DNA of 64,000 bases from Antedon mediterranea (Eukaryota > Echinodermata > Crinoidea > Comatulida > Antedonidae), in contig NC_092672.1 in the NCBI RefSeq assembly GCF_964355755.1, positions 20,520,501 through 20,584,500 on the forward strand, read 5' to 3'. Below, piece after piece: positions 1 to 11,953 of the stretch (the first letter of the stretch is position 1; the number at the start of each line of letters is the position of its first letter). A program made the translations under genes and the position numbers. Below the pieces are notes generated by a model. It made no database searches. It was not told the DNA's origin and was given only the letters and a program-made list of their open reading frames with translations.

Positions 1-1615
1 GATTTTCTCGCGGAACTCATGAATATTAATTAATATCGCGAGACTCGCGAAGGCCTTGCAATATCGCGGAACTCGCGGCAGTATTGCCAATACTAGAGAA
101 TATAGTGCTCGTTTGAATAACGCTTTGCCAGCCAGGTATTACTATTAGTATTAATACGGTAATTGATTTTTACAGAAGAACAAATTATATTTCAATATTG
201 TTTACAATTATTATATCCATTCGTGTGTCTGATCTTGTTTTTGTTATTAATAAATATATAGATAATAATAAATGAAATGTGAGTGCCCCGAGTTTTACCA
301 CAATAAAAACCACTGAAGTAGATAGAAAATAATGTCAAGAAGATTTGTTTACACAACGACTCGGACGAGACGCAAACATCGCCTGACTTCTTTGCAAAGG
401 GATTTCCCTTGCTTGCAGAGGCCTCCTTCTTGCGTTTACATTTTTTAACGTTGTCGCCACATTGTCATTGCCACGCCGCTAGCCTGGTAAAAACAACTAC
501 CAAGGTAGGCCTAGATTTATTATGAAATGCTTGTACAGTACAGAAAGAAAATAATAAATCAGATTACGACGCATTACACGCACTCCTAGCCTATCCTCCC
601 ACCGCCGATCCGATCGAGAACACATGCAATTCAATTCATTGAGAAAACAATTCCATTTGACGCACACGCACCCCTCTCTGATAAGAAATTTCACACGGGG
701 CGTCGTGTCGTGTACATACATCCACGCACGAAAGATCTAGAAGGATCGTTGGAAAAACAATTCCTTTTGACGTACACGCACCCTCTGATAAGAAAATACC
801 ATGTGCGTTCCTGCATGGTGCAGTCCATTATACGTCTAAAATTAGGGGTGTCCACTTTTAATAACAAAGTTAAACACGCACCTCAATCCGAAGATCGTTG
901 GAAGTATATTATATTTATATTTTATCGCACCCACCTCAATAATCCAGCCGACAGATCATCGAAAAATCTTGTTTAACAACGTCGTACACTAAATTAACGA
1001 ACGCGTTTTTACCGACCTCAAAGAAATGGTATAGTCCACAATACATGTGCAGAATTAATTCTAAATTAACAGAGAGAGAGGGGTCGGCGTCCGTCCGTGT
1101 TTTGAATTTTATATTAAAAAAAAGCTTTAAAAATCGAAACTCGGAAAATAACTATAATTTATATTCTACTACATAATGTCATTGGCTTGAATTTTACCGT
1201 GGTTGAAACCCTGTGTATGAATAGTTGTACTGTGTATGAATAGTTGTACTAGGCCTATGCCTACAAACAAATTGTTTTGGTATCATTTTCTCCGTTAGTA
1301 TCAGAGTAGTTTAAGTAGGACTAGGCCTAGGCCTAGTAGAGTACTAGCCTACTGTAGTCGTATTCGGCCAACCTAGCTAGGCCTAAAAAACCGTGCTATT
1401 CTGTACTATGATCTCATCTATTTATTAGGCCGCTACCCGCGGAACTCGCGATATGTGGGCGGCAACATTTTGATTGTTGATATGAATATTCATCAATTGC
1501 GTTCCGCGAGCATTCCGAATGAATATTTTTGTATCGCACGTTCCGCGGAAACGAGGTTCAATGAACTATGCGTAAAATCGCGGAACTCGCGGAAAATTAG
1601 TTTTCGGACGGCCCC
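1..1615. other. Non-coding stretch with repeated CGCGGAACTCGCG words
   Basis: No gene was recognised. CGCGGAACTCGCG-like words occur at 10, 63, 1438 and 1577, with inverted forms at 1501 and 1541. GACGYACACGCACCC blocks repeat at about 640-700 and 745-800, and a 20-bp unit TGTGTATGAATAGTTGTAC is duplicated in tandem at about 1211-1250. The frames at 497-721, 710-976 and 1455-1697 show no family similarity. Confidence 0.5.
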
Positions 1616-2160
1616 TAAGTTAGGAGCAAATGCTTGTAATGCCAATAACACACATTTCAGTTCTCTCCACGTACAGCTTCTGACTGACTCATGCTGATTC
1701 CAGCCGAGACAAACTGCAAACGGTCATAGACCTCGCTCCACAATTCACTCCACTAGCGTCAGTAAATGTAATTGAATAATCAAAAAAATATTTTGCTTCC
1801 AGAAAAATATCTCCTCAATAACTAGACCCCCACTCGCTGTAGTAATAAAATGCCACAACTTGAGAAAGGGAAATTATCTTCCCCACTAGCCTCACTAAAT
1901 CTCTGGACCTATAGTGAGGGAGACCCTGATTGACCTCTAATGAACCCAAACCAGCCATAGCCAGTTTACAACCGGACTTAGATCCTATATTGATTTTTTG
2001 ACGTTTTAACAATGTTAGAGACTTTAGTACATGCGGCATGGGAACCTCTCTTACCAACCATCGTCCAAAAATACTAGGATCCAATACATCACTAATAGGT
2101 GAAGAACCTTTGTAAAATCCTTGAATACGATAAATGGTTGAATCAAGACTATCCACTTAT
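1616..2160 (-). mobile_element. DIRS-like retrotransposon fragment, copy 1 (truncated)
   Basis: This is paralogous to 47129-47640 and reads on the minus strand as the RT thumb. In this copy the thumb frame stays open further than in copy 2, through GSKSGCKLAMAGLGSLEVNQ to SRDLVRLVGKIISLSQVV, the classic LVGKIIS motif at the RT C-terminus. The RNase H part (TWRELK...AFAP, on minus) stops abruptly at 1616, where similarity to copy 2 ends. The TDN and ADLLSR parts are absent. Confidence 0.62.
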
Positions 2161-2751
2161 ATTTGGGGTAAAACATTATTTTTTGGTTTAAAATAATTGC
2201 CAAACTCTGCAATCCTCCAAAAACATAGCAAACCTCATTTAACCAACATAAAAGTGATTGAATCAGTAGTGCACAACTCACTTGGTTTGTCAATTAAAAA
2301 AAACAATTTAAATATATTTTTTGTTTAACTAATTATTTTGCCATAAAGCATTATTGTTTGGTTTAAAAAAATAAATGCTAAACCTTCACTCTTGGATTAA
2401 AGGGGACGTAATTACCAGCCCAAACAATGTTACAGTACTGTATAATTAAAACATTTTATTTTAATTTCTTTAGAATACTAATATATTTAGATATTTTATT
2501 TGATAAAAATTGTTGGCAGCCAATAATCCAATTAAAAGACCAAGGAATGATACTTCACTTTATATTAATTTTCCATCAAAAAAAATATAACAATTGTTGT
2601 GTGTAAGTTTATATCTAATACAATTTGTTTTAGCCGTATTAATTAATAATTTGTTTGTAGTGAACCATTCACTAGCTTACTTAACTCTAAACTTTGTAAA
2701 AAGTTCAACAAGAAATCAATATTGTTATTAAAATAAAATGAAGTTGTACTG

Positions 2752-2958
2752 TATATTCTAGGTTATTTTTATTTTTTTAGTAATGTGTTTTGTTATGGGT
2801 CCCTACGAGACAAGTTTTTAACTTCTAGAAGGGATCCATGATAATAATGACTACCAATTACTGCTTTATCTATGTTCACTTTAATATCTTTTTTCTATTT
2901 TGTATATATTCATTCATTATTATCTAAATAAATATTATCTGAATCTGAATCTGAATCT
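2752..2958 (+). mobile_element. LINE-type 3' end with (TGAATC)n tail, present only in block A copy 1
   Basis: The stretch contains GGGTCCCTACGAGACAAG, TTCTAGAAGGGATCC and a TAAATAAATA signal, then ends in TGAATC hexamers (2939-2963). The paralogous locus at about 48570 goes directly from GTACTGTAT to CATCTGCAT. This suggests insertion into copy 1 after the duplication. Confidence 0.6.
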
Positions 2959-3810
2959 GAATCATCTGCATAAAAAGGTTGTCTGGAAGATTTACTAATT
3001 ATTAATTTGAAATAATGATTTCGGTCTGTAAAATAGCTTTTAAACCAATCTAAGAAAAATACCACAGCGAAACAACTTGAAAATACCATGGTTAACAACA
3101 TCAAAAGTTTTTGATAAATCTAGAAATGTACTTTCAAAAGCAGTATTAACAGAATTAGTGAGTTCAAGAAAAGCATGACAAGTGGTATTGTATGCATACA
3201 TTTTTCATTATTTTTTTGAAAAAATGGGTAAAATTAAGATTGGTATAAAAGTAAAGTATCCGTTTTTAAATACAGGATTTACATTTAATATGATTAGGTA
3301 CAGAACCCATCATGAATGATTAATTAATGGCGTATGTGAGATGGCTTATGGAGCAACCATTTTAAGAATCATGCTCTGAACCTTTACTAGAATTCAAATT
3401 ATTAATTATATTAAGCACTTCTGTTTCAGATATAAATGGGAGGTGGTAATTAAGAGATTAGGTCTTTGCCATTTTAGAATATATAGAATTACAGAGTTTT
3501 ACAAATGTGGCTATACTTTTTATATCTTGAAATATTTGAACTTTTATGAATTTTTAAAAGTTTATGCTAATGTTTACTAAATTTATTTAGGTGGGGTGTG
3601 TAGAGGGTGTCATCAATAGTTGTTTTAGTGTTTTGTTTTTTTTTAACTTCAAAAAGTATTATAAAAAATGTATCCAACATTAGGATTAACTGTACAGTTT
3701 AGACGAATCAGTTGGAGAAAGATCAAAGCAAAATGCACCTATATCTGTAATTCAGTATCAATGGTCAAGAACGTCAACCTTATTGAAAGTTAATCATAAT
3801 CAATTATTTT

Positions 3811-4070
3811 TTAAATAGGTAAATGATCAGAGATGTTTAAATTGTAATACCTGATAAAATATCAAAATTTGTAGGCCTATAGAGTATCATGGTGTGACTT
3901 CACAATGATAGAGGGCGCTGCATGGTTGGTAGCTAAACAAAAAATGCGTTCAACGCTACTATGTTGATAAACTGTAAAGATCTGTATTTTCTATTATTTT
4001 TGAAATAGGTAAATGATCAGAGATGTCTGAATTGTAATACCCGATAAAATATCAAAATTGGTAGGCCTAT
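3811..4070 (+). repeat. Two direct copies of a 65-bp unit
   Basis: GGTAAATGATCAGAGATGT and what follows to GTAGGCCTAT occur at 3815-3880 and 4005-4070 with a few changes. Confidence 0.75.
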
Positions 4071-5454
4071 GGTTTGTGTAAAAATAATAAATAAGTTCTG
4101 CATTTTTTTTTTGTAATTGTCATCAGTCGTAGGGAAAAACGTACAATAGTTGATAAGATGATATAAATAATTATTAATTAGATTATGCTTATTATTAATT
4201 TGATTAAAACAATGTTGAATTCTCCCACAATATTACAAAATCTTCATGATTTAAATCTTGAAATCAATTAATTTATAATAACAGCAAAATGTTCTATGTT
4301 ATTAGATTTCAGTTGACTTTAAATTAAAGCCAATTATAGAATTCTTTTTTTGTTTTATTGATTTATAAAAAGCGAATCACATATAGCACTTCTGTCAATA
4401 ATAACTATCACATTTTGTAAAAAAAAAACAAAACAATAATTGTGTTCTAGAATGTTCATAACATTTTTATTTAAATACATTATGCGTATGACAAAGATGG
4501 TGATTTGTTTGTAAGGATTTCTGAATCAAATATATATTATGCAGAGCTATTTAAGTATGTCTTCACTCGTAAAAAAAAAATAGTGATTTCACTTATAAAA
4601 TGACAAATAAATGGTTAATTCAACCAAAAACCCATTGGCTGCATTGGCTGGCAGCCAATTTGAACATATTTTCATTAAAACATTTAATTTGAAATTTTTT
4701 TCAGGTACGGTAAATACATTTTTTAGATCAAATTTTTTGTCAAAATGGATAACTATTATGTTACATTAAAATGGCACATTCAACAAAATGTTGTTAAGAA
4801 TAATTTTTTTTTTCAGAGAGACATCAAATTTCACAAACCTTCAATTGTTCTTACATATGATTTTGTATTTTAAAAGTGCAATTTTCACAAATTGTTTTTC
4901 AGACAAGTCACTTAAATGCCCTATGATCCCTGTATTATAATGATCAAAGATGCTAGTTGTACTGAATATTTTAGTATGATGTCTTATTCATCATTTTTAG
5001 TAATGCATTTGGCCATACTCTCTTTTATTGTCAACACACTACCAACTCCGTCCACCACCACCTCCTCATTAAGCGAAGAGCAATGATATTAAAGGATGTA
5101 ACATAGACCCATTAGACCCATTTTTAGTTTGTAATTATTTTTTCTATAATACATTACAAGGGCCTATACATTTTATATTACACAGTGCCCTCACTCATTA
5201 TTTATTTTACTTAAATTCTGTTTATATTGTTAGCACTTTCAGTACCAGTGTACTGTTCAATAAAAACCAAAAAATCTGTAAAAAATTTAATTTAATTTAA
5301 TTTTTTAGACCTTTTTTACGAAACACCTTTTAATTGAAATAGCATTTAAAATATAAGAAAAACAATTACCAGCATTAAACTACAGTAGATGATGATTTCA
5401 TTTCATTATTCGGTCTATTTTAGTATATACATAAAAAAACCTGAAATTGGGAAG

Positions 5455-5513
5455 ACCAGGGTCAACCTACAGTAAGTGAACTTAATCACTGAGCTATACG
5501 GTAGTATTTGTTT
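5455..5513 (-). mobile_element. tRNA-derived SINE head, block A copy 1
   Basis: On the minus strand, ACCGTATAGCTCAGTGATTA has an A-box-like TAGCTCAGTGATTAAG, and TTGACCCTGGTC stands where the B box would be. It cannot fold as a full tRNA. The paralogue is at 53172-53228. Confidence 0.42.
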
Positions 5514-5538
5514 GTCTTAGTCTAATTTGGCATTTTTG

Positions 5539-5655
5539 GTCGCGTGCAAATGAGACTCTATAGCTCACTATGTCGGTCGGTAGGTCGGTCGGTCGGTAAA
5601 ACACTAACTAAAATTTGCGCATTTGACTGCAGCCATGTATATGGCCTTGTTAATC
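5539..5655 (+). mobile_element. Short GTCGCGTG-family element, block A copy 1
   Basis: GGTCGCGTGCAAATGAGACT, CTATAGCTCACTATGTCGG, a (GGTC)n run and the end GGCCTTGTTAAT show it is a short relative of the 58.5-kb elements. Confidence 0.6.
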
Positions 5656-6149
5656 ATCTATTTCAATAATAATAAATACAACATAGTATAAAACTGACTC
5701 CAAATAACAAGAGGCAAGCTATGATTCAACGTTTAAATATAAATCTACCCACTGTAATGTTGGTGTTGCTACAGATTTTCATAATTTAGAACAATGATAG
5801 ATTATCAATGCTTACTTTATAGCATTCATTCAAGTATAAGTAATAATGTCAACAGTATACTATTTGAAAATCACAAGATAAAAAGATCAACTTTATTATT
5901 ATGATTTTGTAAAGCTTAATATTTGTTAACAGACTGTTCATTCTTTTAAATTCAAACTTTATTTATCCACAAAATATCAAAGATTAAAAATAAACTTGTT
6001 TCAAAAATGAAAAAAATTTAAAACATTGATCGTTCCTTAAGTTGGTCATTGACACTATTTTAACTAAAATAACTAACTAAAATTTAAAGTTTAGTTAGCA
6101 AAGTTCAAAAGGATGAATTAAAACAACACACCTAATAAAATCCTTAAAA

Positions 6150-6235
6150 AGAGGCTACGAGGATGCTTGTTTTAATTGTCTTACCAGTATTGAATAAATG
6201 TTATTGAATTGAAATTAAATTGAATTGAATTCACA
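6150..6235 (+). mobile_element. LINE-type 3' tail (AATTG)n, block A copy 1
   Basis: TTGAATAAATGTTATTG is followed by GAATTGAAATTAAATTG and ATTG repeats. The same tract is at 54065-54147 in copy 2, so this insertion predates the block A duplication. Confidence 0.5.
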
Positions 6236-7639
6236 GCCACCACATATTATAATATACATTAATGACAAAATATGATGTTTTAATTAAGTTTAACTAAAAA
6301 TGAAAAACTACAATGTGTATTCCCTTTGCGTACTGATCAGCCATTTTTTATTGTTGCAAGGTTTCAAAATGATGCAATGAACTTTACTCCGTCCATTGGA
6401 TTGAATGTTAAATCGACCAAATATAAGTCCTGATAATGAACAGAACAGAGTATGCTCAGTATACTGTGCATAAGCATGTGCAGATTAATATTTTTTATTC
6501 TGTGTAGATTACCGTATCCTTTCATCTACCATCCACCTTTGTCTACCATACTGTCATAAAGTCACTAGTAGGTTTTATTGTAAATTAACAGCAACAGCTA
6601 ATATTAAATAGTAGTACTAATCATTGTCAGTATTTTCATTTCTATTGTAAATTAATAGTCAACAGATACCTCTTAGAATCAGTCATTCATACATTCTACT
6701 CATCCACCCTTTAACAAAAATTTGGGATTTTTAAAATGTTTTTCTTTCCATCATATATTCATTTATGACTGACAATTTTATACTTATAGTTTCATTCTAC
6801 TGTAAAACAATAATACTCTCATTGTCATTACATTCAGCCTCTTACATTAACATTCAAATTAATTCAGAATAAATACATTTGAATGATGAAGCCTAAAAAA
6901 AAACCAGAATAACTAAAATACAAATAAATTGGTATATTTCTATACTATTGTACCTTATAACACAAGAATCTCCTGTTCGTCCGAAGCGCGTAACAATTTC
7001 GAAAGGCATTGTGAGATAGAATAGAGCTAATGGGTGGCGCCATTGTGAGCCATGGAGTAGCGCGCCCTCATCTAATTAGAAAGTCAAAATCATAGAGGGG
7101 ATCTGCTAATGCTATAGGGGGATAGAGTAATTGACTGAGCCCTCTATAGGAATTAATAGTTTTGACTTCCTAGTTTGGAGGGGCGCTGCTCCATGCTATG
7201 AAATGGCGTCGCCCAGTTTGACCTTTTAACCCTGTACTTCCGATACTGTGTTTTGAATGCAAATTGAAGAACAGGAGATTCTTGTGTTATAAGTTCTTTG
7301 CTTTGATGGAGATGATGATACATAAAACTGTTATAAAGCCTATCAAACATACAGTGCTAGTTGACGGTGATTATTTGCTTTTTGTCAAAAGTAAATAATA
7401 GTCAACCAGAAATAAAACTTGGTTTACTAAAGCTTTGGTTGCCAACGCAATGTAGGCGCTACGCAAGTGCGTTGACCAATAACAAGCAACAGTTCGGATA
7501 ATCCATCACATTCTGATTGGTAAATTTGCTTGATTTAATTTACAAAAAAATTGCATAGACTACAGACAAATGGACAGACTAAATGTTGGGACAAACAAAC
7601 TTATTACATGCAATTATTACTTACAAAATAATTTGGGAT

Positions 7640-7760
7640 TTACACTACCCATCTGAATATACATACACCTTAATCTGAATACCTTATCCAACATGATTAC
7701 AGTGTTTAAACAGCGAATAATACTATGCCTTTGTAGATTCATTCCATAACATAGTTTCAT
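7640..7760 (+). repeat. Local direct repeat, first copy
   Basis: It matches 8470-8590 (shared CCTTAATCTGAATACCTTAT and the following CAGCGAATA...TTCATTCCATAA). The second copy is also present in block A copy 2 at 56040-56145. Confidence 0.7.
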
Positions 7761-8469
7761 TCCATTAAAACTACAATAGTAACATTATCATATAACCTAT
7801 ATAACCTACCACTTTTTTTAATAGATCAGATTGTTTTTATATAATTGTAGTTTATTAATAATTATAATATTGACAACCATTCTGATGTTTGTTAATGGTT
7901 GTGCAGAGCCATGATAAATACAATTGTCACAGCTTGAATAAGGTAACAGGGAGAAAATTAAATGAAAACCTTCCTCAATAATATTTCTCTGCTCAAATGC
8001 TGGATTGTAATGAGTTTTTAATATTAAATGTGTCTATATAATTTATTGTTTGTTAAGTAGGTCTTTTAACATAGTGATGTTTAATTTGAAATGGTTAAAT
8101 GTATTCAGAGTGAGATCTGCCAATGTAAATTATCTTAATTAAAATCATTTACATTAGAAACTTTCAATTGTATTTCTATTATATTTTATCAATTTTAAGT
8201 GCTGTTCTTAAAATACAATTGCAGTCTACCAAATCATGGAGCTATAAAGCTCAATGAGACTAAAAACTGTTAACTTATGATGTACACAGCCTATTTAATA
8301 CTTAGTTGAAATGCCATTATTATACATTTTTAATCATTGATTTATTTAGAGAAATTAATAAAACTTCACCAGAAGTTTTAGAATGGTCATATCAGTTGTA
8401 TTTTGATTATTTATACTACTATAACAATATATGTTCACATTTTGTAGTAATACACTACCAACATGTATA

Positions 8470-8590
8470 GATAGTATTTACAATACCCATCTGAATAATT
8501 ATACTACACCTTAATCTGAATACCTTATCCAACCTGAATACAGCATTCATACAGCGAATACTGTTTTGTAGTTTCATTCCATAAAGCCAT
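8470..8590 (+). repeat. Local direct repeat, second copy
   Basis: It matches 7640-7760, 830 bp upstream. Confidence 0.7.
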
Positions 8591-9854
8591 AATTTAACAT
8601 CAAATAAATAGTCATAAAATTAAAATTAAATCTTCTTTATTTTAATAGATTCATGTCTTTGTTTTCTTTTGAAAAAGATTTTAATACACCAAAATAAAAA
8701 CATCGACCCTGTATGTGATGATACACATGGGGTCAAATCATTTTTCTATTCGACCTATTCGCTATCCTTCGCTAGGACAGAATAATCTGGATTTTTTTTT
8801 TTTACATTAATCCAAGTTAATCAACTACCACACTTTATTTCAAAAGATATTAAACATTTTTTAGCATAATTATTTTTTTTGTAAAATGGCTGCATAATTA
8901 GTTATCCACACCTTGGCGGATAACTCCTTGTGATTGTATAAAATGATCATCAACTTTTTTTATCTGTATTATTCTTCTTTCATTCCACATTTCATAACTT
9001 CGTAAAGTTGTGCACCTACTATTTTTTTTAAACGTCAGAGTTGCGCAACATGACTTTCGCCCGATTTTATGAATTTAAATGATTGATCATAGATCAAAAA
9101 ACCAAACGTCATTTTGTATTGACACTTTTTTAATTTAAGTCATATCAAGAGTCAACTTTCTATGGATTAAAAATGGCATGTTTCACAAAGTTACGCGCAC
9201 AAGATTTCTTACAACCAACACCTGCACTTGCTTTAACTTAATGCGCATTCTCAGTTTGTGAACTTAATTCTCTTAAATTTTTCATTATTTAAGCCTTAAA
9301 AGAATTGAAAAGTCAATTAAACCATATCAACTTTTATTTTAATGACTTACTGATTTTGATTTTAAATGCATTATGGCTACTCATACATGCTGATTGCATT
9401 GTTAACCCTATTTCACATTGACTATTCTTTTTATTGTACAAGTTACTAAATGTTTTAGTTTACTTAATTCACTTCCCACAACCTTAATCAATAATCACCT
9501 TGACAAATTTCAATATAAATTTACCTCCTGGTTCATCCTGTTTTTCATCACTGTTTTCCTCCTTGTACTCTATTTGCACAAACATACTTTGCCTATTATA
9601 TTATTCTTAATAGTTGTTGTTTACAATAGTGATGAAAGCATTAATTTTGAAAATTTCTGTAATTTCGCGTGGAAGTAATCATATTTATCTTAATTTATGT
9701 CATGTTCATCCCACCAAAATCTGATGATGAAAACAGTTACCATGAAATTAGTACTTATGTAGAAACAAGGCTATAAAAAAAAAGGATAGATTCAGGGTTT
9801 AACAAAATATATGACATAATCAATTTTAACCGGCTGAAAACATCTATTGAAATC

Positions 9855-9935
9855 CTCCATACATTATGTAGAAGAGCTGACTATTGCAATATGCTTTATT
9901 AGTTGATGCCATTCCAAAAGATTGTAAGTATAATT
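9855..9935 (+). mobile_element. Short LINE RT-C-terminal relic
   Basis: A short frame reads LCRRADYCNMLY, a stop, then LMPFQKIV, resembling the (S)RLDYCN.LLYGLP...I motif of L2/CR1-type LINEs. It is very short and contains a stop; assignment rests on this motif alone. Confidence 0.35.
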
Positions 9936-9959
9936 AAGAATCATAACAACAATATGTCA

Positions 9960-10080
9960 AATTCAAATTCAAATATTCTTTATTCATCCTCAATCATGAA
10001 AATATACAACAATATATGAGAACATAAAAAAGATGAAAAGGAAACACATAAAAACTCAAAAGAGCTTGATTAGTTGTGTC
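9960..10080 (-). mobile_element. LINE-type 3' end with (GAATTT)n tail
   Basis: On the minus strand the tract ends GAGGATGAATAAAGAATATT followed by TGAATTTGAATTTG, a polyadenylation-like signal with a short tandem tail typical of non-LTR elements. Confidence 0.5.
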
Positions 10081-10589
10081 CCCCTACGTCCCTAACTAGC
10101 CTAAAAAAACTAAAACATAAAAAATAAAAAAGCTGTACATACATACTGTCTGTACATATTAAGGATGAATGTATTATAACAATTAAATAACACATAACAC
10201 ATAACAGCAAAATGTATACTCATGCTTTAAATCAAAAGCTATTACTTCTCGTGTTTTAAACAAATGGAATGTTGCTCTCAACGCCCAAAACATAAATCCG
10301 ATAAAGAAGGTGAAAAATGAAAAAAATATACCATTATAAACCATTACATAAAATTGTTCCAACTAACTTACAGCTGTATCTGGAAATTTAAAAAAATGAA
10401 TGTTATATATGTGTTATTGAAAATGAAAAGCATATGTTCTTTTATATTGTATACATAACAAATTATGGAAAAATGTTGATAACATTTTTATAGGAATAGA
10501 CAATAGCAGAAGTTCATTTAAAGTAGGGCCTACCTCTTTAATGCAGGCTCAGATTGTCTACAGTATATACATATATACAGTGCAATGCT

Positions 10590-11223
10590 TTAAAGCCCCA
10601 TTCCCTATGTTTTTTAGATCTAATTTAAGATCACAAACTATATTTAATGTAAAAATAATACTATATGGTCCTATTGCGATAACTTTTTTCGTCTTTAAAT
10701 GGTTAAAAATGTGAAAAATAAGTCGATTCTAATAATTATAGCGGTCCGCTATAAATCCCAAAATGCATTGCGCGCAGATTGATATTTTTGTTTTTCACCT
10801 GTAATTCGCCCACTTTTCGATCGATCGTGAGGCCAAAACAAATGAAAGACTCTTAACTTTTCAGCGAAAATACCGGGTTTTCCCCAATTTGTATCAACGG
10901 AGTCTGGCAAAAATAGAAAGACAATTAATGCAGCAACTATACAACGTCAGGCTAGGTATATAGCTCGCGTACGATGTTCGTACGTTACCGATGTTTACCA
11001 GCTAGGCCTACAAAACTAAGCCTAGCTAGGCTAGGCCTAAGACCGTCCACGAGAGGTCGATCGCCGCGAGCTACTTAGGTAGTGCATTGTTTCTCACTTT
11101 TTATCATAATTTACCATAAAACGTACATTTAAGACAAGGAATGACATGGTTTAATGTTTTTAAAGTGATATATATGTATTATTTTCCAAAAAACGTCCAA
11201 AATTGCAGGGAAGGGGTCTTTAA
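10590..11223. mobile_element. MITE-like element with TTAA target sites
   Basis: The element at 10594-11219 (626 bp) has TTAA on both sides (10590-10593 and 11220-11223). The left end AGCCCCATTCCCT and the reverse complement of the right end AGACCCCTTCCCT are inverted repeats with one indel. TTAA target duplication is the habit of piggyBac-type elements. There is no transposase frame. The interior is CpG-rich compared with its surroundings (10735-11085) and contains clustered AGGCCTA/TAGGCC palindromes. Confidence 0.65.
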
Positions 11224-11854
11224 GTATCTAATACCTTGCAATTTTATATTCTTTTAACAATCATAAATCATACAGGTTTGATAATGCATTTTTTTTCACA
11301 TTTTAATAAAATAGGTGTTTATCAAGTCAATACTGTATTCAAATTTAGGAACAGCTTAATCACAAAATAATGGGATCATTGTGCACTTTGTAATATTAAT
11401 AATTCATTATAATGATGTATTTATACTTTAACACTTCTTTATTGTATCTTGAACTTTGTTGTTATCATTGATACAATAATGCATGAATCAAGTGTCAACA
11501 ATTATAGAGCATTCATATTAACAGTTAATGTTGACTGATATGATTTTACTGTACCTTTCATCTCATCTTGAAAATTAAAAAAGTTAATAAAAATTAATCA
11601 AATATTAAAAATAATACAAATATAAATAAGGCTGATATTTATGATATTGATTGCAATTTGCTAGTTTGATGATTAAAATGAGAACTCAGCAGGGGGATTT
11701 TTCAATACAAGATGTAGGCCTACTGTAAGTAATAATAACCTGTCATTCTTTTAAAATACAAAATAAATTGGCAAATTGATGGTAAATGCCACTTAGAAGA
11801 GTGAAAGTATTTGTATGATAAAATTGAATTATCATATGCATTTATTATTTTTAG

Positions 11855-11953
11855 AATGGAAACACACCTCTGATTGAAGCTGCATATAAAGGTTTTCATG
11901 AAGTCTGCTTGGTCCTTCTCAATAAGGGAGCTGATGTAAATCACCAAAACGAG
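11855..11953 (+). CDS. Ankyrin-repeat exon 1 (first visible), one 33-residue repeat
   Basis: This is an internal exon of 99 nt, phase 0 at both ends, bounded by a TTTTTAG acceptor and a GTACTT donor. Its 33 codons read as one ankyrin repeat: it begins NGNTPLIEAAYKGFHEVC, with the TPL turn and first helix, then the second helix VCLVLLNKGADVN and the closing HQNE. Ankyrin repeats stack as helix-turn-helix protein-binding modules, and the family gives no more specific function. Because the exon is exactly one repeat in phase 0, it can be added or lost without breaking the frame. The next matching exon is 11.7 kb downstream. Earlier exons were not found between 1 and 11854. The start codon, other domains and subfamily are unknown. 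The translation and splice sites are seen directly; grouping with the later exons is inferred from shared strand, phase and repeat type. Confidence 0.88.

Larger units (their letters stand above)
1616..9611 (+). repeat. Segmental duplication block A, copy 1
   Basis: Long stretches match 47129-57189 in the same order and orientation. The clear matches are 1616-2100 to 47129-47630, 2105-2750 to 47955-48570, 2960-3500 to 48570-49130, 4600-7610 to 52440-55450 and 8385-9611 to 55935-57189. Identity by eye is high, with scattered indels. Copy-1-specific parts include a LINE-type 3' end at 2752-2958 and 7620-8380. No gene was recognised in the block; the short open frames appear in both copies without family similarity. 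Confidence 0.85.

Noticed and set aside
497-1697. Short frames near the left edge
   Set aside because: No domain, no start context and they overlap repeated words.
5455-5513. Functional tRNA gene
   Set aside because: The A box is recognisable but the B box and acceptor stem are not, so it is called a SINE relic.
7153-7350. Minus-strand frame also present at 54939-55238
   Set aside because: It is shared only because the block is duplicated; no family similarity and indels change the frame.
10250-10345. Possible LINE C-terminal text (KWNVALNAQNINPIKK)
   Set aside because: Only a loose resemblance to the WN.LP..I pattern and no 3' tail next to it.
11720-11947. Minus-strand 75-residue frame
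   Set aside because: It overlaps the ankyrin exon in antisense; the plus-strand exon has splice sites and family similarity.
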